Below, piece after piece: positions 19,901 through 28,553 of a stretch of 64,000 nt of DNA. Source of the DNA: Paenimyroides baculatum (lineage in GTDB: Bacteria > Bacteroidota > Bacteroidia > Flavobacteriales > Flavobacteriaceae); the NCBI RefSeq assembly GCF_008629655.1, contig NZ_VWSG01000001.1:448709-512708 (forward strand), in the 5' to 3' direction. The notes beneath the pieces are model-generated. The model searched no databases, was not told the origin of the DNA, and saw nothing but the letters and a program-made list of their open reading frames with translations. Both the position numbers and the translations under genes were made by a program. Each line of letters starts with the position of its first letter. Positions within the stretch are counted from its first letter, which is position 1.

Positions 19901-20611
19901 AATTAATAAGGTATTTTGTTCGTCAATGGTCCAATATTTTGTTACATAACTTAACGCTTGGTTTCCAAAAGGTTCTAATAACGATGCTACAAATTTATCG
20001 TCAACATTAGTTGTTAAACTGCCAATTATTGCTGGAATAAACAAAAGTACAATGACAAAAATAAAACCAATATACTGGTTGCGTGTTAAGGTAACAAGCA
20101 TAAATATTAAAGCGCCAATAAAAAAGATATTAGGCAGAACAAATATCAAATAACTTTGAAAATATGCTGACAAGTTGATTGGTCCCAACAAATCGGGATT
20201 GGCAAATGGTAATAGTGTTGCCAGTAAAAATCCTAGTCCAATAGAAAAAGTTATAATAACGGTTATTAAAAACCCGCTTAAAAACTTACCAATTAGGTAT
20301 TGAAATTTATTAAAAGGATAGGCAAACAACAAGGTGTGCGTATTGTATTTAAAATCGCGATAAACTGTTGTACCAATAACTACCGGAATAATAAAATTTA
20401 ATAGGTTAACAATGCCGCCCATTAAACTGCTTATCGCAATTGGCGAATTCATAACAGTATTAGAAGATGTTGTTACAGTTAACGCATCAAAATAGCCTAT
20501 TGCACCTGCCATTAAACCGAATGAAAGTGCAAAAAAGAGGATAAAATAAAGATAAAACTGCCAGTTTTTAAACCAGCGTTTTGTTTCGAAATTAAAAATA
20601 GTTCCCAGCAT
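16961..20611 (-). CDS. ABC-2 permease fused to M1-family metallopeptidase
   Basis: 1216 residues. The N-terminal half (about 1-590) contains roughly twelve membrane helices in two ABC-2 permease-like modules. After a last helix (about 580-600) comes a large extracytoplasmic M1 aminopeptidase-like domain with the zinc motif HEMAHQWW near 936-943. The third zinc ligand is probably the glutamate in LLSESLSEY, which lies one residue further from the motif than the classic HExxH-x18-E. Cotranslated with its ATPase: the ATPase stop and the permease ATG overlap by one base. Such fusions occur in this phylum; substrate and transport direction are unknown, but a peptide-export-and-trim or periplasmic signalling role is a reasonable guess. 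Confidence 0.9.
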   Translation of the reverse strand: MLGTIFNFETKRWFKNWQFYLYFILFFALSFGLMAGAIGYFDALTVTTSSNTVMNSPIAISSLMGGIVNLLNFIIPVVIGTTVYRDFKYNTHTLLFAYPFNKFQYLIGKFLSGFLITVIITFSIGLGFLLATLLPFANPDLLGPINLSAYFQSYLIFVLPNIFFIGALIFMLVTLTRNQYIGFIFVIVLLFIPAIIGSLTTNVDDKFVASLLEPFGNQALSYVTKYWTIDEQNTLLIPLDDVIIYNRLIWIGVGVLALVATYFSFSFSQSPITIGRKRKAERITKNNFGSIIKINLPKVSYSYSFISNLKTAFRLSKFEFKSIVKNWIFISLMIILLIFILVSSYSLGEMFGTKTYPVTWKVIDLVKGNLDFFLSILVFLFSGVLLNNATSSRMNLLIDSTPVPNWSLLLSKFIALVEMVCVVFLVGILSGVLIQAYLGYYNFELGQYFSEFFGLQLIDYVILILLSLFIQAFFRNYFIGFFIIFIVVQMLPFAIGKLGIEQAVFHLNSDPGYSYSDMDGYGTVRGYFYYKLYWLLFGFVLYGLTLLFWRRGILSNAKERVQLFVKRFKPAVAVPLVVALLAFVGLGSALYYQEVKLEPYYTAQEYEKQQVDFEKKYKKFEKHAQPRIVDVKVDMDIYPNQRNYKAVVNYVMVNKSDKAIDSLFINYGKNLKKITFGKDNKRVLNDTVMKFDIYRLNQPLNPGDSLKVQMVVENKSNTWLQDRSPIIENGTFINNGMFPSFGYSDSAEIQDNDVRKKYNLAPRERMAATDDPEARKNTYISNEADWITFETTVSTAGDQTAIAPGYLQKQWQKDGRNYFHYKMDQKMLNFYAFNSARYEVKKEKWNNLNLEIYYHKGHEYNLDRMMDALKKSLAYYSENFGEYQHKQARIIEFPRTMGTFAQAFANTMPFSEAIGFIADVDSEDPDAVDYPFSVVSHEMAHQWWAHQVIGANVKGATLLSESLSEYSSLKVLEKEYGKFQMRKFLKDALDNYLMGRTREWKEENPLMYNENQQYIHYNKGSLVLYAMSDYLGEKRFNDILKAYVSQVKFQEAPYTNSIEFVNHLKANTPANLQYLITDMFETITLYDNKVDKVELKPLKDGKYQVDISFIVSKYRTSPKGTQIYKDAKGNTLVGKDGKKEVKSYPLNDYVEVGVFGEKTIKGSYEYENELHNKKYLINKVNNKVSIIVDKKPVEVGVDPYNKLIDRDSNDNRKKVN

Positions 20612-21486
20612 TAGTTATCTTTTTTTAATGAAACAAAATAAACGTCTTCTAAAATAGGTTTTGCTTCTACAAACGTTTCGTTAGGCTGTGCATCATTATA
20701 TACACGGATATTCAACGTGTTATCTGGATTAAAGTTCGATGAAATAATGTTGTATTTTTGATTGTATTCATCAAACTCTGAACGATTAATAATACGCACC
20801 CAAATTTTACCTTTTAGCATTTCTTCTCCACTTGTTGGTGTACCTTCAAATAGAATTTTACCGCCGTTTAAAATCGCAATTTCGTTACATAATTCACGAA
20901 CATCATCCACAATATGGGTTGAGAAAATTACGGTATGGTTTGCACCAATTTCACGTAAAACATTCAAGAAACGATGACGCTCCGCAGGATCCAATCCGGC
21001 AGTTGGTTCATCAACAATAATTAATTGCGGATTGTTTAAAAGTAATTGTGCAATACCGAAACGCTGTTTCATACCGCCCGAATATCCGCTAACGCTTTTA
21101 GATCGAACATCGTATAAATTAGTTAGAGTAAGTACTTCGGTAATAATTTTTTTACGCTCGTCTTTTTTGGTAATGCCTTTTAGTTGTGCAAAATAATCTA
21201 ACAAGGTTTCTGCCGACATGTTTGGATACACTCCAAATTCCTGTGGTAAATAACCTAAAATTCTGCGCAAAGCATTTTTATCTTCTAAAACATTGATGTC
21301 GTTAAAAGTTACTGAACCCGATGACGGAGTTTGCAACGTTGCAATGGTACGCATTAGTGATGATTTTCCTGCACCGTTTGGACCCAATAAGCCAAACATA
21401 CCTTTACCTATTTCTAAATTTACATTATCTAACGCTTTAACGCCGTTTTTGTAGGTTTTTGTTAACCCCGAAATTTTTAGACTCAT
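20611..21486 (-). CDS. ABC transporter ATP-binding protein
   Basis: 291 residues. Energises the ABC-2/M1 fusion permease encoded by the next gene. Walker A GPNGAGKSS (about 35-43), Q-loop LPQEFGVYPN, signature SGGMKQR (about 137-143), Walker B LIIVDEPTAGLDP and H-loop STHIV. The C-terminal 70 residues form the extra domain usual for ABC-2 drug/antibiotic exporters (CcmA-like). Translational overlap TAATG with the permease. Confidence 0.95.
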   Translation of the reverse strand: MSLKISGLTKTYKNGVKALDNVNLEIGKGMFGLLGPNGAGKSSLMRTIATLQTPSSGSVTFNDINVLEDKNALRRILGYLPQEFGVYPNMSAETLLDYFAQLKGITKKDERKKIITEVLTLTNLYDVRSKSVSGYSGGMKQRFGIAQLLLNNPQLIIVDEPTAGLDPAERHRFLNVLREIGANHTVIFSTHIVDDVRELCNEIAILNGGKILFEGTPTSGEEMLKGKIWVRIINRSEFDEYNQKYNIISSNFNPDNTLNIRVYNDAQPNETFVEAKPILEDVYFVSLKKDN

Positions 21487-21689
21487 AACCTATTTTTTTT
21501 ATATTTTTTACTGTGTGAACTTTTTAAAGAATCATTTTTAATGTAAGTACAACTATTTACTTAAATGTTACAAAAGATAAGAAGTTTTTAAGTTGAAGTA
21601 ATAAAAAAATGATTATCTGAAATAACTGACAATATATTAATCAAGAAATAGCAAAGGAATTAATTAGTATGATTTTTTCACATTAAGCT

Positions 21690-21791
21690 TGTCATTCCGA
21701 ACTTGTTTCGGAATCGCATTCAGCAATTATTCTTGTGAGAAGCTGACACGAGCTTGCGAACTGAACGAAGTTAAACAAGTTCAGCTTGACA
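21690..21791. repeat. Intergenic element with imperfect terminal inverted repeats
   Basis: The left end TGTCATTCCGAACTTG and the right end CAAGTTCAGCTTGACA are inverted copies (13 of 16 match). The left part contains a small palindrome CCGAACTTGTTTCGG. The left end recurs at 63217-63247 as TGTCATGCCGAACTTGATTC with a similar palindrome, so it is a dispersed repeat. GC content is above the surroundings. No protein coded. Confidence 0.7.
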
Positions 21792-21860
21792 TAGATATTC
21801 ATTAAATATAAAAGAGGAAAACTTTCGCTTTCCTCTTTTATATTTAATGAATATCTATGT
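21789..21860 (-). terminator. 32-base perfect inverted repeat, likely terminator of the PLP enzyme gene
   Basis: Arms 21789-21820 and 21829-21860 are exact complements around ACTTTCGC. The right arm starts eleven bases past the stop of the minus-strand gene at 21871. The arms are twice the length of other terminators here. The left arm overlaps the end of the repeat element by three bases. Confidence 0.7.
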
Positions 21861-21870
21861 TCTAAAAAAA

Positions 21871-22908
21871 CTATTTGATGTATTCAATATCGTTTTGTTC
21901 TACTTTTTGATTGTCGAAAAAACCTTGTTCGCGCATCCAGTCGTCGCTGTAAATTTTACTCATATAACGCGATCCGTGATCAGGAAAAATAACCACCACA
22001 TTGCTGTTTGAGTTAAATTCGCCTTCAGCATCGAACTGACGAACAGCCTGAAAAGCCGCACCCGATGTATATCCTACAAAAATACCTTCGGTTTTAGATA
22101 TTTCGCGTGCTGTGTGCGCTGCATCTTCATCGGTAACTTTCATAAACTGATCTATCACAGAAAAATCAGTTGCGGTAGGAATCAAGTTTTTTCCCATTCC
22201 TTCAATTCGGTACGGGTAAATCTCATTCGGATCAAATTCATGCGTTTCGTGAAATTTCTTTAAAACCGATCCAAAAGCATCAACACCTAAAATACGGATG
22301 TTCGGATTTTGTTCCTTTAAAAACTTCGCCGTTCCCGAAATAGTTCCGCCAGTACCAGAACAAGCTACCAAATGCGTTATTTTACCGTTGGTTTGTTTCC
22401 AAATTTCAGGACCTGTAGTATTGTAATGTGCATCGATATTCAACTCGTTAAAATACTGATTGATGTAAACCGAACCAGCAGTTTCCTGATGAATACGCTT
22501 TGCTACGCTGTAATATGAACGAGGATCGTCTGCAGATACATTTGCCGGACAAACGTACACTTTTGCACCCATTGCCTTAAGCATATCTATTTTATCTTTT
22601 GATGATTTAGACGATACCGCCAAAATACACTCGTAACCTTTAATAATGCTGACCATTGCAATGCTGAAACCGGTGTTACCCGACGTTGTTTCAACAATAA
22701 TACTGCCTGGTTTTAAAATTCCCTTACGTTCTGCTTCTTCTACAATATGTAAAGCAATACGGTCTTTTGATGAGTGCCCCGGATTAAAAGCTTCCACTTT
22801 AGCAAAAAAGTTTCCTTTTAAACCTTGAGATATTTTTTTTAATTTGATAAGCGGTGTATTGCCTACAAAATCTAAAATATTCTCATGCGCCTGGATCTCT
22901 TCTTTCAT
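21871..22908 (-). CDS. PLP-dependent cysteine synthase / cystathionine beta-synthase family enzyme
   Basis: 345 residues, fold type II PLP enzyme. [10 protein letters not shown] at 17-26, the Schiff-base lysine in [10 protein letters not shown] (Lys48), [10 protein letters not shown] for substrate carboxylate binding, and [15 protein letters not shown] for the PLP phosphate. The C-terminal part ([18 protein letters not shown]) matches cystathionine beta-synthase-like members without CBS domains. It may make cysteine from O-acetylserine or cystathionine from serine and homocysteine; the sequence does not decide which. The gene stands alone with its own promoter. Confidence 0.9.
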   Translation of the reverse strand: MKEEIQAHENILDFVGNTPLIKLKKISQGLKGNFFAKVEAFNPGHSSKDRIALHIVEEAERKGILKPGSIIVETTSGNTGFSIAMVSIIKGYECILAVSSKSSKDKIDMLKAMGAKVYVCPANVSADDPRSYYSVAKRIHQETAGSVYINQYFNELNIDAHYNTTGPEIWKQTNGKITHLVACSGTGGTISGTAKFLKEQNPNIRILGVDAFGSVLKKFHETHEFDPNEIYPYRIEGMGKNLIPTATDFSVIDQFMKVTDEDAAHTAREISKTEGIFVGYTSGAAFQAVRQFDAEGEFNSNSNVVVIFPDHGSRYMSKIYSDDWMREQGFFDNQKVEQNDIEYIK

Positions 22909-22952
22909 TTTTTTTGTTTTTAGCGATTTTTTAACCTCGCTAGTTAACGTGG

Positions 22953-22960
22953 CAAAAGTA
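22953..22960 (-). promoter_or_regulatory. -7 element TACTTTTG of the PLP enzyme gene
   Basis: Minus-strand TACTTTTG fits TAnnTTTG and ends 44 bases before the start. The leader holds the short palindrome TAGCGA (22921-22926)/TCGCTA (22936-22941). Confidence 0.55.
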
Positions 22961-22975
22961 CTATTTTTTTTAGAA

Positions 22976-25114
22976 TTATTTATCGATTCCTTCCAAATCT
23001 AACAGAAAGGCAAATTCTTTGGCTACTTCTTTCAATGCTTCAAAACGTCCTGATGCACCACCGTGACCGGCATCCATATTGGTATCTAAAAGCAATAAAT
23101 TTTTGTTTGTACGCAATGCGCGCAGTTTCGCAATCCATTTTGCGGGTTCCCAATATTGTACTTGCGAATCGTGAAAACCTGTCGAAATATAAAGGTTTGG
23201 ATAATCTTGCGCTTTTACGTTATCGTAAGGCGAATACGATTTCATGTAATCGTAATATTCTTTTTCGTTAGGATTTCCCCATTCGTCGTATTCTCCGGTA
23301 GTCAACGGAATAGAATCATCTAACATGGTGGTGACCACATCTACAAACGGAACTTGTGCAATAACGCCGTTGTACAATTCAGGCGCATCGTTTAAAACAA
23401 CACCCATTAACAAACCGCCTGCAGAGCCGCCTTCAGCATACAAATGTTGCGGTGATGTGTATTTTTGATTGATCAAAAACTTCGAACAATCAATATAATC
23501 GGTAAACGTGTTTTTCTTTTTAAGCAGTTTTCCGTTTTCGTACCATTCGCGACCCAAATCTTCACCACCACGAATATGAGCAATCGCATAAATAAATCCA
23601 CGGTCTAACAAACTTAAACGAACGGTAGAAAAATAAGGTTCCATTGTTGAACCGTACGAACCATAAGCGTATTGAAGCAGCGGATTTGTTCCGTCTTTCT
23701 TTAAATCTTTTTTGTAAACCAGCGAAATTGGAATTTTAGTTCCATCGGTCGCCGTTGCCCAAACACGTTCTTCGGTATAATTTTCTTTATTGAATTTTCC
23801 ACCTAAAACTTCTTGTTCTTTTTTAACCGTTTTTTCTTTGGTACGCATATTAAAATCGATCACCGATGAAGGCGTTGCCATTGATTGATAACCGTAACGA
23901 AGTATTTCAGTATCGAAATCTAAATTGGTTGTAGTGTAAGCCGTAAATGTTTCGCTTTCAAAAGGCAGATAATACGCTTGGTCTGTATTTTGCCAAGGTT
24001 GAATTTTAATGTGCGATAATCCGTTGAATCGTTCAGAAACCACTAAATAATCTTTAAAAATATCGATTCCTTCCAACAAAACATCTTCACGGTGTGGAAT
24101 TAAATCCGTCCAATTTTCTTTAGTTGTAGCCGTTTCGGGCGTAATCATTAACTTAAAATTGGTAGCTTTATCTTTATTGGTAACAATGTAAAAATTGTCG
24201 TTGTAATGCGAAACCGAATATTCTAATCCGCGGGAACGTTTCTGAAAAATATTGAATTTTCCGTCGGGATTCGATGCTTGTAAAATTTGATATTCAGATG
24301 TCATGGTACTTTCAGACCCAATAATCAAATATTTACGCGATTTAGATCGATAGATATATGTAGAAAAAGTTTCATCTTTCTCGTTAAAAATCAATTCGTC
24401 TTGTGCAACGTCGTTTCCTAAAGTGTGTTTAAAAATACGGTCGGCACGAAGCGTTTGTTCATCTTTACGAGAATAAAACAGCGATTTGTTATCGGCAGCC
24501 CAAGTGCTTCCACCCGTTGTTTTTTCTATTTTTGTTGGAAAAATTTCTCCCGTTTCCAAATTTTTAATCTGTATAGTGAATTCACGACGCGAAACGGTGT
24601 CAACACCAAAAGCAGCAAACTTGTTATCGTCGCTAATGTTTAAACCGCCCAACTGAAAATAAGCTTGATCTTTTGCCAATTCGTTACAATCGAACATAAT
24701 TTCCTCGGGTGCATCTAAAGTTCCTTTTTTACGCGAATAAATAGGGTAGTCTTTGCCCTTTTCAAATCGGGTAATGTACCAGTAACCGTTGTTAAAATAA
24801 GGCACCGATGTATCGTCTTCCTTAATACGTCTTTTCATTTCCTCGAATAAATCTTTCTGAAAATCTTTCGTATGAGCCGTAATATCGTTGTAATACTTGT
24901 TTTCTTCTTCAATATACGCAATAACCTCTTGGTCTTCGCGCTGGTTTAGCCAGTAGTAATTATCGGTACGAACATCGCCATGTTTCTCTAAATTCGTAGG
25001 ATTTATCTTGGCAATTGGTTCTTTTATAGTGTTATTCATTTTATTTTTTGTTGTTGAACATGCAGCTGCAAAAATACTACAAAAAGCCAGCATAAAAGTA
25101 TTTGTAGGTTTCAT
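22976..25114 (-). CDS. S9 family serine peptidase (oligopeptidase B-like), lipoprotein
   Basis: 712 residues. The N-terminal signal [19 protein letters not shown] carries a lipobox, so it is probably anchored in the periplasm. A seven-bladed propeller (about 60-430) precedes the alpha/beta-hydrolase domain. Catalytic serine in [11 protein letters not shown], the aspartate in FHDSQV region and histidine in [10 protein letters not shown]. Sequence [10 protein letters not shown] and [17 protein letters not shown] are typical of prolyl oligopeptidase/oligopeptidase B, which cleave short peptides after proline or basic residues. Specificity is not settled from sequence. Confidence 0.93.
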   Translation of the reverse strand: MKPTNTFMLAFCSIFAAACSTTKNKMNNTIKEPIAKINPTNLEKHGDVRTDNYYWLNQREDQEVIAYIEEENKYYNDITAHTKDFQKDLFEEMKRRIKEDDTSVPYFNNGYWYITRFEKGKDYPIYSRKKGTLDAPEEIMFDCNELAKDQAYFQLGGLNISDDNKFAAFGVDTVSRREFTIQIKNLETGEIFPTKIEKTTGGSTWAADNKSLFYSRKDEQTLRADRIFKHTLGNDVAQDELIFNEKDETFSTYIYRSKSRKYLIIGSESTMTSEYQILQASNPDGKFNIFQKRSRGLEYSVSHYNDNFYIVTNKDKATNFKLMITPETATTKENWTDLIPHREDVLLEGIDIFKDYLVVSERFNGLSHIKIQPWQNTDQAYYLPFESETFTAYTTTNLDFDTEILRYGYQSMATPSSVIDFNMRTKEKTVKKEQEVLGGKFNKENYTEERVWATATDGTKIPISLVYKKDLKKDGTNPLLQYAYGSYGSTMEPYFSTVRLSLLDRGFIYAIAHIRGGEDLGREWYENGKLLKKKNTFTDYIDCSKFLINQKYTSPQHLYAEGGSAGGLLMGVVLNDAPELYNGVIAQVPFVDVVTTMLDDSIPLTTGEYDEWGNPNEKEYYDYMKSYSPYDNVKAQDYPNLYISTGFHDSQVQYWEPAKWIAKLRALRTNKNLLLLDTNMDAGHGGASGRFEALKEVAKEFAFLLDLEGIDK

Positions 25115-25146
25115 AATTATTAATTAGTGATTTTGGTTGAATTTAA

Positions 25147-25154
25147 TACTTTTG
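25147..25154 (+). promoter_or_regulatory. -7 element TACTTTTG of ybaB
   Basis: TACTTTTG fits TAnnTTTG and ends 23 bases before ATG 25178. It lies inside the longer in-frame ORF and so argues for the later start. Confidence 0.6.
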
Positions 25155-25177
25155 TAATAAATATTAAAATTAAAGAT

Positions 25178-25501
25178 ATGTTTGGAGATTTAATGGGTAT
25201 GATGGGAAAATTACAGGAAGCCCAGAAAAAAGTAGAAGAAACAAAGCAACGTTTGAATAATGTGTTGATTGACGAGCAGTCTGCCGACGGATTATTGAAG
25301 GTTACTGTTACTGCAAACCGACAAATTAGAACGATTGATATTAACGATGAGTTATTAAGCGATAAAGAACAGTTAGAAGATTATTTGATTTTAACGTTGA
25401 ATAAGGCATTGGATAAAGCCGGAGCAATTAACGAAGCCGAATTGGCTGCTGCTGCAAAAGATGGTATGCCGAATATTCCAGGAATGGATCTATTTAAATA
25501 A
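25178..25501 (+). CDS. YbaB/EbfC family nucleoid-associated protein
   Basis: 107 residues, small DNA-binding dimer of the YbaB/EbfC family. [26 protein letters not shown] is the typical start, followed by the tweezer-like beta region ([23 protein letters not shown]) and the C-terminal helix. A longer open frame would add 17 residues, but they span the promoter, so ATG 25178 is preferred. The downstream lipoprotein starts one base past the stop and is co-transcribed. Confidence 0.92.
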   Translation: MFGDLMGMMGKLQEAQKKVEETKQRLNNVLIDEQSADGLLKVTVTANRQIRTIDINDELLSDKEQLEDYLILTLNKALDKAGAINEAELAAAAKDGMPNIPGMDLFK

Positions 25502-25502
25502 T

Positions 25503-26207
25503 ATGAAAAAGTTATTTATATTATTTATGGGTGTTGCTGCGATGGTTTCGTGCAGCGACAAAAAATCGGGAAACACACAGATTACCGGCGAAATTAAAGG
25601 ATTAAAACAAGGAACATTGTACATTCAGCAGTTGAAGGACAGTACGCTGATTACGTTAGACAGTATTGTTTTAAAAGGAAAATCGACTTTTGAAACTGGT
25701 TTTGATCTTAATGAACCTGAAGTTTTGTATCTAGGATTGAACCGAGGAACGTCACAGTCTATGGATAACTTGATTTTGTTTTTTGCCGAACCGGGAAATT
25801 TAAAGATCAACAGTTCATTGGATAATTTTTCGGGTGGAGCTGTAATCGAAGGTTCTAAAAATCAAGATCTGTATGCAAAATACTTAAAAACTAAAACTGT
25901 TTTTACCAACAAACAAACCGATTTGGTACGATCTATCATTTTGGCACAACAAAGCCAGCAAACTGCTAAAGCCGATAGTTTAGAAAATGTTTTGAACCGA
26001 AGCGCGAGAATGGGTTACTTAAACGCAGTTAATTTTGCTTTGAAAAATGGTAAAAACGAGGTTGCTCCTTATATAACATTAACCGATGTTGCACCAACAA
26101 ACGGCAAACATTTAGATACAATTTATAAAAACTTATCACCCGAAGTTGCAAAAAGTAAATACGGTGTTATTCTTAAAAATTATTTGGAACTGATTAAGAA
26201 GCAGTAA
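25503..26207 (+). CDS. DUF4369 domain lipoprotein
   Basis: 234 residues. Lipoprotein signal MKKLFILFMGVAAMVSC (lipobox Cys17) fixes the start at ATG 25503. The DUF4369 domain (TQITGEIKGLKQGTLYIQQLKDSTLITLDSI..., about 25-130) is usually found at the N-terminus of periplasmic thioredoxin-like lipoproteins (TlpA/ResA type). Here the C-terminal thioredoxin domain is absent and a helical region follows (130-234), with no CxxC. Likely surface- or periplasm-facing; function unknown. Terminator follows after an 80-base gap. Confidence 0.85.
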   Translation: MKKLFILFMGVAAMVSCSDKKSGNTQITGEIKGLKQGTLYIQQLKDSTLITLDSIVLKGKSTFETGFDLNEPEVLYLGLNRGTSQSMDNLILFFAEPGNLKINSSLDNFSGGAVIEGSKNQDLYAKYLKTKTVFTNKQTDLVRSIILAQQSQQTAKADSLENVLNRSARMGYLNAVNFALKNGKNEVAPYITLTDVAPTNGKHLDTIYKNLSPEVAKSKYGVILKNYLELIKKQ

Positions 26208-26289
26208 TCTTGATTGTATAAAGTATGTTGTATAATTGTATAACGTAAAAGAATCTATGATAATCAGTATTTTAAAATATTCATAAAAA

Positions 26290-26323
26290 CAAAAAACACC
26301 ATTCAAACGAATGGTGTTTTTTA
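26290..26323. terminator. Bidirectional terminator between the DUF4369 gene and rplS
   Basis: Perfect arms AAAAAACACCATTC / GAATGGTGTTTTTT with a four-base loop. Confidence 0.85.
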
Positions 26324-26340
26324 TGTTCTTAATTAAAAGA

Positions 26341-26697
26341 TTACTTTCTACGTAATTCTTTAATTTTAGCTTTTTTACCTGTAAGTTCTCTGAAGTAGAA
26401 AATACGTGCTCTACGAACTTTACCTCTTTGGTTCAATTCAACTTTTTGCAAAGCTGGCATGTTCATTGGGAAAATACGCTCAACACCAACGTTACCAGAC
26501 ATTTTACGAATTGTAAAAGTTTCAGTAGCGCCAGATCCTCTTCTTTGAATTACTACACCTTTAAAGAACTGAGTTCTTGTTTTTTCACCCTCTTTAATTT
26601 CGTAGTAAACTGTAATAGTATCACCCGCTTTAAATTCTGGGAAATCTTTTTTTGTAACAAACTCGTCTTGTACGAACTTTACTAAATCTAAAGACAT
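26341..26697 (-). CDS. rplS: 50S ribosomal protein L19
   Basis: 118 residues. Sits at the subunit interface of the large ribosomal subunit. FKAGDTITVYYEIKEGEKTR, FKGVVIQRRGSG, ETFTIRKMSGNVGVERIFP and RRARIFYFRELTGKKAKIKE are standard. Not next to rpsP/rimM here; trmD lies further upstream with two unrelated genes between. Own promoter and a 70-base leader. Confidence 0.98.
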   Translation of the reverse strand: MSLDLVKFVQDEFVTKKDFPEFKAGDTITVYYEIKEGEKTRTQFFKGVVIQRRGSGATETFTIRKMSGNVGVERIFPMNMPALQKVELNQRGKVRRARIFYFRELTGKKAKIKELRRK

Positions 26698-26767
26698 TGT
26701 ATAAATTTTTTAAGTTAATTCAAACCAACATTCACGGTTTTCGCCAGAGGTTGATCCAAAAGTGGGG

Positions 26768-26775
26768 CAAATATA
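26768..26775 (-). promoter_or_regulatory. -7 element TATATTTG of rplS
   Basis: Minus-strand TATATTTG fits TAnnTTTG; a leader of about 63 bases would run from here to the start. It contains CACTTTTGG and CCTCTGGCG segments that could form a leader structure, but no known leader could be matched. Confidence 0.5.
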
Positions 26776-26862
26776 AGAAATTTTATTTATTCAAAACAAA
26801 AATACTTAACGAAATATAGTATAAAAATACGTTTGTAAGTTGTTGTGAATGAGTTTTTTGTG

Positions 26863-27600
26863 TTAATCGAATGTTTTAGGTTTTGTTTTTATTACAAGCG
26901 ATGTTAATATCAACGCTAACATACTTAAAGAAATCATTGAAACTATTAAATTTCCAATGGCGTATTGTGCAGATGATACATTTAGAAAAATAAAAGCGAA
27001 TATAATAATAAACCCGAAAAATGTTAACCAGTAATTTAAGTTGATGCTTTTACTATCTGTTGCGTGTGTTCGAAGTTTGTATAATGCGAAAACTATTACA
27101 AATGCCCAAATGAATGTACTTAAATGTTGAAGGATTTTTAGAATAGGAATCTGCTTATCAAACAAATCAACTGATTGATTTAGAATTTCAATTTTTTGTA
27201 CAAAATATCCTGTATCATGAGTAAAACTATCCCATAAAATATGAGAGAAAGTCCCAATCATTATAGAAAAAATAATAATTAACCAGTTCTTTTTAAAATA
27301 GATATTCCAATTGAAATCTTTGAATATTATAAGGCGTGATTTTAAAATATCCGGTAAATTATCAAACAAATTATTTCGCACAATGTTGTGAAAAGCGAAA
27401 GCAGTTAGTATTCCTAAAGGTAAATCAAACAAAAAAACACCTTCTAAAGTATGACTAAAATCACTCTTTATCTTCACTCTTAAGAAGTATTCAAAATCAG
27501 GCATTAAACTTCCAATTATAAGCCCAGTTAACGAAAACCATCGTTTAGGCAAATAAGTTAGTGGTAAAATTATTGCTGGATGCGAAAATGTAAAAGGCAC
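26863..27600 (-). CDS. DUF4184 family membrane protein
   Basis: 245 residues with six or so hydrophobic helices and the N-terminal signature MPFTFSHPAIILPL, then GLIIGSLMPDFEYFL at 27-41 with histidine and aspartate in the helix, and SHILWDSFTHD at about 119-129. These histidines and aspartates are what put DUF4184 near integral-membrane metal-dependent hydrolases. Function unproven. Downstream of the TraB-like gene by 22 bases, so probably co-transcribed. Confidence 0.87.
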   Translation of the reverse strand: MPFTFSHPAIILPLTYLPKRWFSLTGLIIGSLMPDFEYFLRVKIKSDFSHTLEGVFLFDLPLGILTAFAFHNIVRNNLFDNLPDILKSRLIIFKDFNWNIYFKKNWLIIIFSIMIGTFSHILWDSFTHDTGYFVQKIEILNQSVDLFDKQIPILKILQHLSTFIWAFVIVFALYKLRTHATDSKSINLNYWLTFFGFIIIFAFIFLNVSSAQYAIGNLIVSMISLSMLALILTSLVIKTKPKTFD

Positions 27601-27622
27601 TTTTAAATAATTTATTAGGTTT

Positions 27623-28483
27623 TTATTGAATATTTATTGGTTTTATATTATAACCAGCGTCTTTCAAAAGTTTTAAAACTCCATCGTTACCACTTAAGTG
27701 TGCTGCACCTACTGCAAAAAACACCGATTGGTTGTTCATAAGTTCGGGCATATTTTTAACCCAATTATGGTTTCGCTTGGTAAGCATTTCGTTATAAACA
27801 TCATCAGTCATATAACTGCTTTTCTTCATGTAGCTATACAAACCTTGAATATCTTGTGTTTTGTATAAAGTAATCATTTCTTTAGTGGTTTTAAAACCAT
27901 CTTTTTTAAGATCGTTAAGCATTTCAATTGCAGCATTACTACCTAATGATTTACTTAAAATCACCATTTGCTCTTCAATTGTTTCTAAACCGCCTAATTT
28001 TTTTTGTTGCATCATTGCAGCTTGTAAAAACTCCATTTCGTACATTTTAAAATCGGTACAAGGGAATGATTTAAAAGTAATCATACTAACAATAGCTACG
28101 TCGCTTAAATTTTCAAATTGTGCAATATCTAAATCAACCTGTTCTTTTAACAATTGTTTTAGAATGGTGTATTTATCAGCATCTAATCGACTTGAAAGCG
28201 GTGTTTTGCTTATCATAGATTGCTGTAAAAGCGCGGTGCTTTCAGTATCACCAAAATTAATTTCGGCATAATAAGCATCAACATTTTTTAGAGTATTTTG
28301 GATAGTTTCAGTCATGATATAATCTTCCTTACAAATCATGTGAATGGTTCCAAAAACATACGAAGGTTTTTCTAAACCTTTACCGGTTATTTCCCACAAC
28401 AAACTTTTTTCGGTTTGAGCTGTTGATAAAAACGAACTTAAAGTTAACGTAAAAAGAGCAATACTTTTTATAAATTTTTTCAT
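27623..28483 (-). CDS. TraB/GumN family protein
   Basis: 286 residues from ATG 28483. The signal peptide MKKFIKSIALFTLTLSSFLSTAQ begins there; a longer open frame extends upstream without any family match and is rejected. The TraB/GumN signature SYVFGTIHMI at about residues 40-49 and the C-terminal VFFAVGAAHLSGNDGVLKLL (GAAHL..G..GVL) are present, with a helical body between. Family members are proposed metalloproteases or pheromone-shutdown-like proteins; the role here is unknown. Runs into the DUF4184 gene. Confidence 0.88.
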   Translation of the reverse strand: MKKFIKSIALFTLTLSSFLSTAQTEKSLLWEITGKGLEKPSYVFGTIHMICKEDYIMTETIQNTLKNVDAYYAEINFGDTESTALLQQSMISKTPLSSRLDADKYTILKQLLKEQVDLDIAQFENLSDVAIVSMITFKSFPCTDFKMYEMEFLQAAMMQQKKLGGLETIEEQMVILSKSLGSNAAIEMLNDLKKDGFKTTKEMITLYKTQDIQGLYSYMKKSSYMTDDVYNEMLTKRNHNWVKNMPELMNNQSVFFAVGAAHLSGNDGVLKLLKDAGYNIKPINIQ

Positions 28484-28553
28484 AATGATACTTTTAAAAG
28501 TAAGTAAACATTTAAGAGGAATGTTACAAAAAGTGTCAACTTTAGCAATTAAA

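Larger units (their letters stand above)
21487..21870. other. 384-base gene-free region with repeat element and long hairpin
   Basis: No credible reading frame. The right half of an ABC-operon 5' region (21487-21680, AT-rich, no clear TAnnTTTG) is followed by a 102-base element with terminal inverted repeats (21690-21791) and then a 32-base perfect hairpin (21789-21860) ending just before the PLP-enzyme stop. Confidence 0.7.

Noticed and set aside
21690..21791. Possible insertion sequence
   Set aside because: Only 102 bases and no transposase frame; kept as a repeat, not an IS.
26698..26775. Riboswitch or ribosomal-protein leader upstream of rplS
   Set aside because: A 63-base leader is present, but I could not match it to any known L19 leader or fold it convincingly by eye.
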